Part shown: positions 9,588 to 18,068 of the stretch, piece by piece
Layout: each line of letters opens with the position of its first letter
Position numbering within the stretch: the first letter of the stretch is position 1
Assembly: GCF_900100735.1 (NCBI RefSeq)
Contig: NZ_FNCJ01000032.1
Span: forward strand, 1 to 62,951
Source of the DNA: Paraburkholderia phenazinium
Lineage (GTDB): Bacteria; Pseudomonadota; Gammaproteobacteria; Burkholderiales; Burkholderiaceae
Reading direction: 5' to 3'
DNA: 62,951 nt
Notes under the pieces: generated by a model
Told to the model about the DNA's origin: nothing
Seen by the model: only the letters and a program-made list of their open reading frames with translations
Databases searched by the model: none
Made by a program: the position numbers and the translations under genes

Positions 9588-10123
9588 GCGTCTCCGGGCC
9601 ACAACACGCCAACGCGCGACGGCTGCGCCGCACGGTAGCTGAACTGAGCCGGTGCTCGATCGAGGACATCGAGGCGGTGTGGAGCGCGCTCACTCCCCCC
9701 GAACGGACGCAACTACGCCCCCTGCTGGCCGAAGCGCCGTATCACGCGGGAGCCGCTGTGAGCGGATTCGAAGACGTCGGCAACGCCGAGGTCCAAAGTA
9801 ACGCGAACGAGCCGCATAGCGCCCTTGGCGCACAGGCATTGATTCGCACTTGCGACACCCTGCCCGCCGAACTGATGTCGCGCCTGTTGTCCTGCGTCGA
9901 TCCTCAGACGCGTGAGGCAGTACTCGATGCTCTGCCCAGGGACCGGCATATGGCGCTCGTGCAGCCCAGCCGCGTCTATGCGATGACCGGGACTGCGCGC
10001 GCCGCGTTGCTGGAGGCCGCCAGCACGTCGCTGGAGCAGCCGGAAGCCGCAACGGCAGCAAGCGCGTCGAAGCCCGCCAATCTCGGGCAGAAAATTCGCG
10101 CCTGGTTGGGGCGAAAAGTATGA
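9584..10123 (+). CDS. Short protein in the fliG position, possible reduced FliG
   Basis: A 179-residue cytoplasmic protein. I chose the GTG at 9584 because it overlaps the fliF stop and follows AAGGAGCAG. FliG is normally about 330 residues with a conserved charged C-terminal torque helix, and this protein has neither that length nor that helix. It does contain helical segments of FliG-like flavour (LPAELMSRLLSCVDPQTREAVLDALP at about 110-135, written in two parts: LPAELMSRLLSC and VDPQTREAVLDALP). The position between fliF and fliH is where fliG belongs in operons of this order. It could be a degenerate FliG keeping only ARM-like repeats, or an unrelated adaptor. I do not recognise it with confidence. 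Confidence 0.5.
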   Translation: MSVSGPQHANARRLRRTVAELSRCSIEDIEAVWSALTPPERTQLRPLLAEAPYHAGAAVSGFEDVGNAEVQSNANEPHSALGAQALIRTCDTLPAELMSRLLSCVDPQTREAVLDALPRDRHMALVQPSRVYAMTGTARAALLEAASTSLEQPEAATAASASKPANLGQKIRAWLGRKV

Positions 10124-10833
10124 GCCAGCTACTCAAAGCGGGCCATGTCACGATCGCCACGGGTCGCAAGGCGCTCGAAGCGCGGACGGCCATTCAAGTG
10201 GAAACGAAGCGGCTCGATCAACGTGCGGATCAACCGCACGCGCCACAGTCTGGCGACGAACAAGCCGAACGGCTCAAGCACCGCATTGCCGAGCTTGAGC
10301 AGGCCGCAGCGGACCAGGTGCGCCAGTGCGAAACGCTGGAACAGGCCGCGTATCAGCGCGGCATGGATGAGGGCATGCAACTGGGCGCAGCCACGGTCAA
10401 ACGCGATCATGAAGCGCAACTCGCGACGTTACGCGAGGGTGTCCAGGCAGCGTTGGAAGCGTTTGCCGAGCAATTGCGCGCCATCGAACCGCTCGCGCTC
10501 GAGATGACGCTCATCGCGCTTGAAAAAATTCTCGGCGATCCGGCCGCGTATGCCGAGCTCATCGGCCAAACAACGCGGCACCATCTCGCGCAAGTAACGG
10601 CAAATTCAACCGTCGGCGTGCGGGTCTCTGCAGCCGATTTTCCGGATGCCGAACAACTGCGCCTCGCGTTTGCCCCCCTTAGCGGGCATTCGGCGCTTTC
10701 GGTACAGGCCGATCCACAGATGCCAGCGGGCTCGTGCATGATCGATCTGAAGCTCGGCCGGCTGGATATCAGTCTGCCACAGCAGAAAGCGCATCTGATG
10801 AGTGCGCTGGCAACGCTGCATGAGACCGCCTGA
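10120..10833 (+). CDS. fliH: Flagellar assembly protein FliH
   Basis: A 237-residue stator of the export ATPase. The N-terminal half is a charged coiled coil (residues 30-110) that includes the YQRGMDEGMQLG Gly-spaced motif typical of FliH/SctL. The C-terminal half is the FliI-binding domain (VRVSAADFPDAEQL, then DLKLGRLDISLPQQ). It overlaps the previous gene (ATGA) and lies one base before the likely fliI start. Confidence 0.85.
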   Translation: MSQLLKAGHVTIATGRKALEARTAIQVETKRLDQRADQPHAPQSGDEQAERLKHRIAELEQAAADQVRQCETLEQAAYQRGMDEGMQLGAATVKRDHEAQLATLREGVQAALEAFAEQLRAIEPLALEMTLIALEKILGDPAAYAELIGQTTRHHLAQVTANSTVGVRVSAADFPDAEQLRLAFAPLSGHSALSVQADPQMPAGSCMIDLKLGRLDISLPQQKAHLMSALATLHETA

Positions 10834-10834
10834 C

Positions 10835-12157
10835 ATGCGCGCCGAGCATCCCTACCTCGCCGCCATGCGCCGCGTCGATCCGGTAACGCGGCTTGGTACC
10901 GTCACGCGCGTGATGCCCACCTTCATCGAGGCCGATGGCCCCGGCGTGCCGCTCGGCTCGCTGTGCACGCTCGGCAACCCGGGCCCGCAGCAGGGGCTGG
11001 CAGAGGTCGTCAAGGTCGAGGTGGGACGCGTCACGCTGGTGCCGTACACCGCCGCCTCGTCACTCTGTGTCGGCGACACGGTGCGCGCCACCCGGGTCGG
11101 CGCCACCATGCCGATGGGAGCAGGTTATCTCGGGCGTGTCATCGACCCGCTTGGCCGGCCAGTGGATAGCGGGCCGCCTGTCATCGCCGGCGAGACGTCG
11201 TGGCCGCTCGCAGGGGTCGGCACGCCGCCGCTGGCACGTCTGTCGCCGTCACTGCCGTTGCAAACCGGTGTGCGGGTTCTCGACAGCCTGTTGACGCTGG
11301 GCATCGGCCAGCGGGTCGGCATCTTCGCCGGCAGCGGCGTGGGCAAAACCACTTTGCTCAGCAGCCTCGCAAGCCATGTGGAAGCTGACGTTTGCGTGCT
11401 CTGTCTGGTCGGCGAGCGCGGGCGCGAAGCGGACGAATTCTGGCATCGTTCGCTCTCCGAATCGGCCCGCGCGCGCTCGACCATGGTCGTGGCCACCTCG
11501 GATCAGCCAGCGGTGATGCGTGCACGCAGCGTGCTTGTCGCGCTGTCACTCGCTGAATACTTCCGCTCGCGCGGCGCCCATGTATTGCTTCTGCTCGACT
11601 CGGTAACCCGCTACGCCCTCGCACTGCGCGAAATAGGTCTCGCGGCAGGCGAGCCGCCAACCGTGCGCGCTTACACCCCGAGCGTGTTCGCCGCCCTCCC
11701 CAAGGTCGTCGAACGATGCGGCGCGCTCAAAGGAAGCGGCGCCATCACCGCGTTGATGACCGTACTGACCGAAACCGACGACGTCGATGACCCGATGGCC
11801 GAAACAATGCGTGCGCTGCTCGATGGGCACATCGTGTTGACCCGCGAACTCGCCGAGCAGGGCCACTTTCCGGCCATCCACGTAGCACGCAGCGTCAGCC
11901 GGGTCATGCCGCAGGTCACCCGTTCTGAGGATCGGCAGCTTGCCGCCGACGTGGTCGCACAGCTCGCGCTGTATGAATCCTCGCGCACCTTGATCGAATC
12001 GGGACTCTACGCGGCAGGCAGCAATCCGGGACTCGATCGCGCGCTGCGGCTGCGTGCGGGCCTAACCGGCTTTCTTCGTCAGGACACCAGCAAGGCCATC
12101 TCGCGTGAGACCGCACTCGCGGAGCTGGCCGTGTTGTTAAAAGAGGAGCGGACGTGA
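10835..12157 (+). CDS. fliI: Flagellum-specific ATPase FliI
   Basis: A 440-residue ATPase that unfolds export substrates at the flagellar type III gate. The Walker A loop is GSGVGKTTLLSS (about residue 167), the Walker B region is HVLLLLDSVTRYA, and the FliI/SctN signature RAYTPSVFAALPKVVERCG is complete. Start choices are ATG 10835 (used here), ATG 10820 and GTG 10802; the upstream ones would overlap fliH, and none has a strong ribosome-binding site. fliJ overlaps the stop (GTGA). Confidence 0.95.
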   Translation: MRAEHPYLAAMRRVDPVTRLGTVTRVMPTFIEADGPGVPLGSLCTLGNPGPQQGLAEVVKVEVGRVTLVPYTAASSLCVGDTVRATRVGATMPMGAGYLGRVIDPLGRPVDSGPPVIAGETSWPLAGVGTPPLARLSPSLPLQTGVRVLDSLLTLGIGQRVGIFAGSGVGKTTLLSSLASHVEADVCVLCLVGERGREADEFWHRSLSESARARSTMVVATSDQPAVMRARSVLVALSLAEYFRSRGAHVLLLLDSVTRYALALREIGLAAGEPPTVRAYTPSVFAALPKVVERCGALKGSGAITALMTVLTETDDVDDPMAETMRALLDGHIVLTRELAEQGHFPAIHVARSVSRVMPQVTRSEDRQLAADVVAQLALYESSRTLIESGLYAAGSNPGLDRALRLRAGLTGFLRQDTSKAISRETALAELAVLLKEERT

Positions 12158-12606
12158 GCAAACGCAAACAGTTCGATACCGCAAAGGTGATAGCCGAAGT
12201 TCGCCGGCTGCAACTCGAGCGCACGCGCATCGAAACCCTGCGCCGCGCACAAGCCCATCAGAGCGAGCAGGTGCGCGAGCACCAGGTGTTAGCCGAACTC
12301 GACGCCTGCCTCGATGGATGGCGCCGCGCCTTGCTTGCGCCCACGGGTCTTTCGCCCACTCTGGCGCTAAACGGTGCGGGCGCCGTTGCATCGGGGCGCG
12401 TCGCGCATCTGCAGGCCCAACAGGCGACACGAGACGCGGCAGCGCGTGTCGACGAAAAACGCACCGAGATGCTGGGTCGCGAACACCAGGCCGGCGTAGC
12501 GGAACAGCGTCTAAAGGACGCCCGGCGCCGCTTTCAGCGTTCCAGCGAGGAGCGCGAAGCGAGCCGGCTGGAAGATATGCACGTTTTATACGGAGACCGC
12601 TTGTGA
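12154..12606 (+). CDS. fliJ: Flagellar export chaperone FliJ
   Basis: A 150-residue, almost entirely helical, charged protein, as expected for the coiled-coil FliJ stalk that connects the ATPase ring to FlhA. Sequence similarity within FliJ is always weak. The call rests on length, coiled-coil character and its place directly after fliI. GTG start preceded by GAGGAG. The stop overlaps the GTG of the next gene. Confidence 0.75.
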   Translation: MSKRKQFDTAKVIAEVRRLQLERTRIETLRRAQAHQSEQVREHQVLAELDACLDGWRRALLAPTGLSPTLALNGAGAVASGRVAHLQAQQATRDAAARVDEKRTEMLGREHQAGVAEQRLKDARRRFQRSSEEREASRLEDMHVLYGDRL

Positions 12607-13346
12607 ATCTGAGTGTATCTCGCACCTGGCCTGAAGCGCGGGGGCAGGCTGACCCTTCACGCTCGCCGAAAGGCCCGGATCGCGTTGCGTTCCAGCAGGT
12701 TCTGCGGGTGATGGAAAAAGACATGTGGGCCGGCGCGCAATCGCCAGGCACTGCGGGGAAGCAGCCGGGGACAGCCCAGACGGTGCATCCCGGCCCCACT
12801 CGCGATCATGCCCATCCGATACCCGGCACTGTTGCCAGCTCGACTGAGAATCCGGGCGTGGGCGCCCCACGTGCGACGCCTGCCGTTCGTGCTCGTGCGC
12901 ATGGCCTGGCGCTCCCCGAGGCCCAGGTGGCGCCTGCGCGTCCAGTCGCGGCGAACGGCCCGGAGCAGCAGGAAGCCGCGAGTGCGATACCCATATGTCT
13001 CGCCTCGTCCGCTCAAATGATGCACACGCCATCGGCCGGACGCGAAGCGACGCGGCTACCGTCAGACCTCACCATGCCGCCCGCGCCGCAGGACGCTCGT
13101 CTGGACACGCCCGTGAAACCGCCGGGCGCAGTTGGCGCAGTCCCCTACCGGCTCAACGTCACAGTTGATGCGGGCACGGTTTCCATCGTCGTGCGCATCA
13201 ACGGCGCGGCGTCTGAAGACCTCGATACGCTGAAGCAGAAAGCGCTGGCCGAAGCACGCCGGCATGGCATGCACGAGGTCAGACTCGTGATCAACGGCAT
13301 CGCGCAGACTTCGAACCCCTTGCCAGGAGCACCCTATGGCTATTAG
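12603..13346 (+). CDS. Putative hook-length control protein (FliK position)
   Basis: A 247-residue protein. The GTG at 12603 is chosen for its four-base overlap with fliJ. The first 170 residues are Pro/Ala/Arg-rich and low in complexity, as in FliK rulers. The last 70 residues form a folded-looking block (YRLNVTVDAGTVSIVV, then LVINGIAQTSNPLPG), where FliK has its hook-switch domain. I do not see the usual L-x-P-x-x-L-G-x-V-x-V core, so function is inferred from position between fliJ and flgD. A longer upstream extension of the frame overlaps fliJ and is not credible. Confidence 0.55.
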   Translation: MNLSVSRTWPEARGQADPSRSPKGPDRVAFQQVLRVMEKDMWAGAQSPGTAGKQPGTAQTVHPGPTRDHAHPIPGTVASSTENPGVGAPRATPAVRARAHGLALPEAQVAPARPVAANGPEQQEAASAIPICLASSAQMMHTPSAGREATRLPSDLTMPPAPQDARLDTPVKPPGAVGAVPYRLNVTVDAGTVSIVVRINGAASEDLDTLKQKALAEARRHGMHEVRLVINGIAQTSNPLPGAPYGY

Positions 13347-13743
13347 CCCCGTCAGTTCCACCAGTGATGTGAACAACCGGATCGATTCGATGGGTCTCGA
13401 CATGCAGTCGCTGCTGCAAATCATCCTGACTCAGTTGACCTATCAGGATCCGCTCAAGCCGGTCGACAACTTTGAATTCGTGTCGCAGCTCGCGCAGTTC
13501 ACCTCACTTGAGCAAACCCGCCAGATGACCGACAAGATCGACAACCTGCTGTCGGTCCAGTCAGCGACGCAAACCTTGGGTCTGCTCGGCCGCAACGTCG
13601 ACGTGCAGACCGACACCGCGCTCCTGAGCGGTGTGGTCAAGAGCGTGTCGTTCAAGGACTCGCAGCCGCAACTGACGATCGAGACCGACAGCGGCCAGTT
13701 TCTCACTAACGCAACCATTTCGCAGATCGTCTCGGTCCGCTAA
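13336..13743 (+). CDS. flgD: Hook-capping scaffold FlgD, short form
   Basis: A 135-residue FlgD with the conserved N-terminal block (LLQIILTQLTYQDPLKPVDN, then EFVSQLAQFTSLEQ). Enterobacterial FlgD is about 230 residues and has tudor and Ig-like domains. This protein stops after a small beta domain, like the compact FlgD of Gram-positive bacteria. It starts inside the end of the FliK-like gene (11-base overlap). FlgD caps the growing hook and is needed for FlgE polymerisation. Confidence 0.9.
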   Translation: MAISPVSSTSDVNNRIDSMGLDMQSLLQIILTQLTYQDPLKPVDNFEFVSQLAQFTSLEQTRQMTDKIDNLLSVQSATQTLGLLGRNVDVQTDTALLSGVVKSVSFKDSQPQLTIETDSGQFLTNATISQIVSVR

Positions 13744-13755
13744 AGGAAAGTGCAA

Positions 13756-14949
13756 ATGCTAGAAAGCATCTATATCGGCATGAGCGGGCTGACCGCTTAC
13801 TCGAAAGGCCTGCAAACCATCAGCAACAACGTCGCCAACCTGAATACCGCCGGGTTCAAGAGCTCGACACCGCGCTTCGCGGATCTTTACTATGGCCAGC
13901 AATTCCAGCAAGCCGCGCCTGGCTTGGCCAATACCGGCCAGTTCGGCAGCGGCGTCGAGTACGGCTATTCGTCCCTGAACTTCGCCCAAGGCGATCTGCG
14001 TGCGAGCAACGGTCAACTCGACCTCGCGATTCAGGGTAACGGGTTTCTCTCGCTGCTCGACGGAGCGACTACCCGTTACGCACGCACCGGACAGTTCGCG
14101 ATCGGGGACGACGGTTTTATCGAAGAAAAAGCCACCGGACTCAAACTCGCAGCCTTGACGTCTTCCGGCAGCCTCGGCCCGATTTCGCTCGCAGGCAAGC
14201 AGATCAGCCCACCGCAAGCGACCCAGTCCATTCAGTTTACCGACAATCTGTCACCCGGCTCGACCGGCTTTTCCGTCCCCAACATCGACGTCTACGATGC
14301 CAACGGTGGCAAACATACCCTGAGCGTTGCGTTTGCGCCGGACTCGGACATCATGCCGGGACGCTGGAAGGTCACCGTCACAGATGAAAACAATTTGCCC
14401 GTTCAGGAAGGGACGTTGCAGTTCAACGGCGGAATTCCCGAACCCGGACGCGACAAGATCGATGTGACGCTCAAACCCACCGACGCCCCGGCATTCACGT
14501 TCACGCTCGATTTTTCGACCGGCGTAACCGGATTTTCGGCGGGCAGCTCGTCCACGCTGCGCGTCTCCAAGAGCGACGGCTACGGCACCGGAACGCTGTC
14601 CTCGATGAGCATCAATACCGACGGCGAACTGGTTCTGCAGTATTCGAACGGACAAAGCGACACCATCGGCACGGTTGCGCTTGCGAGCTTCAAGAATCCT
14701 CAGCAGTTGCGCCAGATGGGCAACGGATTGTTCGACGCCTCGCACGCCTCGCCGCCCGAGTTCCGTGCGAGCGGCAGTGGAGGGATCGGGCAGTTGCAGG
14801 CCGGCGCAAGCGAAGCCTCCAATGTCGATCTGTCCAGCGAATTCGGGCAGCTCATCCTGATCCAGCGCGGCTTTCAGGCATCGTCGCAAGTGGTGAGCGC
14901 CGCTAACGAAATGATCATGCAGTTGTTCCAGATGCGAGGTCAGGGGTGA
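13756..14949 (+). CDS. flgE: Flagellar hook protein FlgE
   Basis: A 397-residue hook subunit. The N-terminal rod/hook motif is clear (SIYIGMSGLTAYSKGL, then ISNNVANLNTAGFKSS), the centre is variable and beta-rich, and the C-terminal helix (VDLSSEFGQLILIQRGFQAS) fits axial proteins. ATG 13756 is preferred over GTG 13750 because AAAGGAAAG lies at the proper distance. Together with flgD it shows that the operon built a real flagellum-type structure rather than only an injectisome-like exporter. The next gene overlaps the stop (GTGA). Confidence 0.94.
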   Translation: MLESIYIGMSGLTAYSKGLQTISNNVANLNTAGFKSSTPRFADLYYGQQFQQAAPGLANTGQFGSGVEYGYSSLNFAQGDLRASNGQLDLAIQGNGFLSLLDGATTRYARTGQFAIGDDGFIEEKATGLKLAALTSSGSLGPISLAGKQISPPQATQSIQFTDNLSPGSTGFSVPNIDVYDANGGKHTLSVAFAPDSDIMPGRWKVTVTDENNLPVQEGTLQFNGGIPEPGRDKIDVTLKPTDAPAFTFTLDFSTGVTGFSAGSSSTLRVSKSDGYGTGTLSSMSINTDGELVLQYSNGQSDTIGTVALASFKNPQQLRQMGNGLFDASHASPPEFRASGSGGIGQLQAGASEASNVDLSSEFGQLILIQRGFQASSQVVSAANEMIMQLFQMRGQG

Positions 14950-15782
14950 GGGTCGTACCGATTCGCTGGCGTCCGCTCGGTTCGCGCGATCTCGATGCGG
15001 CCAGGACCCGTCTCACCCAGGCAATCGGAGGCTGGCAGGAACAATGGTTTGCCACGGCGCTTGCACGGGTCGAACCCCTCTCGCTGATCGGCACAGCAGG
15101 CGAGTTCGCTTTGCCCGCCACCTCGTCAAGCTGGTTGCTCGGATCGGACGTATGGTTGCACGCCGCTCCCCGCGCGCTCACGGGTCTCGTCAACCGCGCG
15201 CTCGATCTGCCGAAGTCGTTCGTCCCGGTCGAGCCTGCAGCCGCCGCCATGCTGGCCGAGATCCGGACGAAGCTCCTCGATGCCCTGTTCGCCACCGTTC
15301 GCGAAGCGTTAGCGCTGGACCCTGGGGAGATTGTCGAGCCTCTATCTGCTCGCGATATAGCCGCTCCCCTGCGCCTTCCCTACGGCGCGGCGCACTTGCG
15401 CATGATGGCGCCTGACGACGAACCCCTCCTGTCGATCGTCTGCGGCGCTGAAACACTGTGGCGCTGCCTGCCGGTCACGGCCAATGCAGCCCGGCCAGTC
15501 ACACCGTCACCGTCGCTCACGAGCCGTGCCGAAGCGGTCGAAGGGACGCACCTGACAATCGAGGCAAGCCTCGGTTCGTGCGAATTGACCGTCTCGCAGC
15601 TCGCCACCTTGGGTGTCGGCGACATCATCACACTGGATCGCCCGCTTGGCGAGCCGATGCCTCTCATGCTGGCCAGCCCCGACCGCGCGCGCAGGACCCC
15701 GCTTGCCATGGGCAAGCTAGGGCAAAGCGCGGGGAAACTTTCGCTTCAACTTACCTCGATTACGAGGCCTGATATTTCATGA
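14946..15782 (+). CDS. fliM: FliM-like switch protein with C-terminal SPOA domain, divergent
   Basis: A 278-residue protein in the fliM position. The C-terminal 80 residues form a SPOA (surface presentation of antigens) domain: LTVSQLATLGVGDIITLDRP is the typical core. Canonical FliM is about 330 residues, begins with a CheY-binding peptide and has a CheC-like middle with a GGxG motif. Neither is visible here, so the protein looks closer to SctQ-like C-ring proteins. This suggests loss of chemotactic switching. The GTG start overlaps flgE, and fliN overlaps the stop. Confidence 0.65.
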   Translation: MRVVPIRWRPLGSRDLDAARTRLTQAIGGWQEQWFATALARVEPLSLIGTAGEFALPATSSSWLLGSDVWLHAAPRALTGLVNRALDLPKSFVPVEPAAAAMLAEIRTKLLDALFATVREALALDPGEIVEPLSARDIAAPLRLPYGAAHLRMMAPDDEPLLSIVCGAETLWRCLPVTANAARPVTPSPSLTSRAEAVEGTHLTIEASLGSCELTVSQLATLGVGDIITLDRPLGEPMPLMLASPDRARRTPLAMGKLGQSAGKLSLQLTSITRPDIS

Positions 15783-16108
15783 CTTCAAATGTTTCATCCC
15801 GTAGACCACTCGTGATGCGGGTCGATCTTCCCGAACAACAGCCGTCGCTCGATGACAAGGATACCGTTCGTCCCATGCTGGAATTGCTTGACGACGTCAA
15901 GGTCAAGGTGGACATCCATCTCGGATGTGCCGAACTCAGTTTGAAGGAGTTGATGGCGCTGCAGACCGGAGCGGTGGTCGAACTCGACCGTCATCTCGGT
16001 GATGCCATCGATGTTTTGCTAAACAATCGCAAGATTGCCCAGGCCGAAATCGTCGCGGTCGGCGAGCAATTCGGCATTCGCATTACGGACCTGCCGGCCA
16101 AGCGATGA
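15779..16108 (+). CDS. fliN: Flagellar C-ring protein FliN
   Basis: A 109-residue protein that is essentially one SPOA domain after a 30-residue leader. VDIHLGCAELSLKELMALQ, AVVELDRHLGDAIDVLLN and the C-terminal FGIRITDL block all match FliN. It would pair with the SPOA domain of the upstream FliM-like protein at the base of the export apparatus. Four-base overlaps join it to both neighbours. Confidence 0.92.
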   Translation: MTSNVSSRRPLVMRVDLPEQQPSLDDKDTVRPMLELLDDVKVKVDIHLGCAELSLKELMALQTGAVVELDRHLGDAIDVLLNNRKIAQAEIVAVGEQFGIRITDLPAKR

Positions 16109-16488
16109 ACGCAGTCATTCATACATCGTGGCTGCAGGACGCGCCGTCAGGGGCAAGCGCTGCGGCTACCGGATTGGCAGCGTCAATGGGAGCCGGTTCG
16201 GCATTGGCCGGCGTGGATCTGCTGCGCACCGGTCTCGCGCTGGCGTTTTGTCTTGCTTTGGGGATCGGCGCGATCTTCGTGATTCGGCGCAGCCACGGCA
16301 TCAGCGGAAAATGGTTGCCCGAAGCAGCCACACGGCGCCTTCGCGTCGTGGAATCTACCCGTCTCAGTGCGCGCGCCTCGCTCCATCTGGTCGAATATGG
16401 CAACCGCACGGTGCTCCTCGCTTCGGACGCAAGTGGCATCAAACTGCTAGACGCACAGGACGGTCCGGCCACGGAGCCGAAATCATGA
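16105..16488 (+). CDS. fliO: Flagellar biosynthesis protein FliO
   Basis: A 127-residue protein with one membrane helix (about residues 34-54, LALAFCLALGIGAIFVI) followed by a short cytoplasmic domain (VVESTRLSARASLHLVEYG, then RTVLLASD). This is the FliO pattern. FliO stabilises FliP during assembly of the export gate. It overlaps fliN and fliP by four bases each. Confidence 0.82.
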   Translation: MNAVIHTSWLQDAPSGASAAATGLAASMGAGSALAGVDLLRTGLALAFCLALGIGAIFVIRRSHGISGKWLPEAATRRLRVVESTRLSARASLHLVEYGNRTVLLASDASGIKLLDAQDGPATEPKS

Positions 16489-17279
16489 ACGCACGCCGCG
16501 CAATCGCGCCGCTGCGCGTCTGGGTCACCGCCTTGTTGCTCGGCTGGGCGGCTTTTCATGTGGCACCGGTCGCCGCCAAGATCTCATCAAGCAACGACAC
16601 CATGACATTGTCACTGTCGGGGTCTGCCCAGGACCTGGCCAAAGACGGCAAAGGTGTGTCTGAGACGGTCCGGATCGCCACGCTACTCACGGTGTTGAGC
16701 GTGGCGCCCGCCTTGATTGTCTCGATGACGGCATTCATCAGAATCGCCATTGTCCTGTCGATCATTCGTCACGCGTTCGGCATGCCGGAGACGCCCCCCA
16801 CACCGGTTCTCATTAGCCTCGCGCTGTTCCTCACCGTGTTCGCCATGCTGCCGACCTTGCAGACGATCAATCAGGATGCGCTGCAGCCATTCATGCATGG
16901 GCAGCTTCAGCTCGAACAGGCACTGGACCGAAGCAGCGCGCCGATTCGCGACTTCATGTTGCGTCAGGTACGCGAGGACGAACTCAAACTGATGTACGAG
17001 CTCTCGCGCCAGCCGTTGCCGCAAACGCCCGCCGAGGTCAGTCTGCTGCAGTTGACGCCGGCCTTCATCCTGAACGAACTGCGGGTCGCATTCCAGATTG
17101 GCTTCGTGGTGCTGTTGCCGTTTCTGCTGATCGATCTCGTTGTCTCAAGCGTTCTGCTCTCGCTCGGGATGTTGATGGTACCGCCGGCAACAATATCCCT
17201 GCCCTTGAAGGTACTGATGTTCGTGCTGGTGGACGGGTGGGGGCTGGTGTTGCGAGGCGTACTGGGAAGCTTCAAATGA
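16485..17279 (+). CDS. fliP: Export-gate protein FliP
   Basis: A 264-residue export-gate subunit. The ATG at 16485 gives a cleavable-type signal segment (VWVTALLLGWAAFHVAPVAA). Family motifs follow: ALIVSMTAFIRIAIVLSIIRH, LALFLTVFAMLP and LTPAFILNELRVAFQIGF, the last containing the FliP/SctR signature. Four membrane helices are expected. In related operons fliQ, fliR, flhB and flhA come next; here fliA follows directly (ATGA overlap) and those gate genes are absent from the window. Confidence 0.95.
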   Translation: MNARRAIAPLRVWVTALLLGWAAFHVAPVAAKISSSNDTMTLSLSGSAQDLAKDGKGVSETVRIATLLTVLSVAPALIVSMTAFIRIAIVLSIIRHAFGMPETPPTPVLISLALFLTVFAMLPTLQTINQDALQPFMHGQLQLEQALDRSSAPIRDFMLRQVREDELKLMYELSRQPLPQTPAEVSLLQLTPAFILNELRVAFQIGFVVLLPFLLIDLVVSSVLLSLGMLMVPPATISLPLKVLMFVLVDGWGLVLRGVLGSFK

Positions 17280-18064
17280 GCCTTCCGGCGCAATTCGATG
17301 CGCCGCAGGACGGTACCGATCAAACCGCCCTGCCGACCTTCGAGCGCGCGTTGTGGGCACGCCTCGAATCCGAAGCCACTGCGTCCGCTCGTGAGGCGGT
17401 GTTTGCGCACTACCTGCCCTACGCACGCGCGGTTGCCGCCCAACTCTATGCCGGACGGCATCGCGACGATGTCGAATTCAAGGATTTCCTGCAATTGGCG
17501 TGCATCGGACTGCTTGAATCGATCGACCGCTTCGAACCGGAACGCGGCGTCAAGTTCGAGACGTTCTGCACGCCGAGGATCAAAGGCAGTGTGCTGGCCG
17601 GCATTACCCGTTTGAGCGATGGTCAGGAGCAGGTATCGTTGCAGCGGCGCCTGCGCTGCGAACGGCTCACCTCGCTGGAGCTGGAGCCGGAGCCAGAAAG
17701 CCGTGGCCGCCCGGATGACGCCTTTCACACGCTCGCCTCGATCGCAGTGGGGCTGGCGATCGGGTTCCTGCTCGACGATACCGGCCTCGTCGAAGCGCAG
17801 ACCGCCATACCGACGCCTTACGGAAACGCCTATCAGACGATTGCGTGGCGTCAGACGAGAGAACGGCTGCACAGCGCGGTTGACCGCCTTGCCCAGCGCG
17901 ACCAGAAGATCATTCGCTACCACTACTTCCACGGACTGGGATTCGAGCAGATCGCCGATATCCTGGGATTGACCAAGGGCCGCATTTCGCAACTGCATCG
18001 TGCCGCACTCCTCGAGTTGCGAACCCATATCGGCGAAACCCAGCATCTATTTAACGTGAGTTAG
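17276..18064 (+). CDS. fliA: Flagellar sigma factor (sigma-28/FliA type)
   Basis: A 262-residue sigma-70-family protein. Region 2 (HYLPYARAVAAQLYAG, then DFLQLACIGLLESIDRFEPE) and region 4 (HYFHGLGFEQIADILGLTKG followed by RISQLHRAAL) are clear, with no region 1. The FliA-like F-E-T-F-x-x-x-R-I-x-G stretch is present (FETFCTPRIKG). FliA normally drives late flagellar genes. As the distal gene of the structural operon it implies a dedicated late regulon located elsewhere. The middle segment between regions 2 and 4 is longer than usual. Confidence 0.88.
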   Translation: MSLPAQFDAPQDGTDQTALPTFERALWARLESEATASAREAVFAHYLPYARAVAAQLYAGRHRDDVEFKDFLQLACIGLLESIDRFEPERGVKFETFCTPRIKGSVLAGITRLSDGQEQVSLQRRLRCERLTSLELEPEPESRGRPDDAFHTLASIAVGLAIGFLLDDTGLVEAQTAIPTPYGNAYQTIAWRQTRERLHSAVDRLAQRDQKIIRYHYFHGLGFEQIADILGLTKGRISQLHRAALLELRTHIGETQHLFNVS

Positions 18065-18068
18065 GATC

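Noticed and set aside
16964..18046. Minus-strand frame of 360 codons opposite fliP/fliA
   Set aside because: It crosses two genes with strong family motifs on the plus strand and has no recognisable domain of its own.
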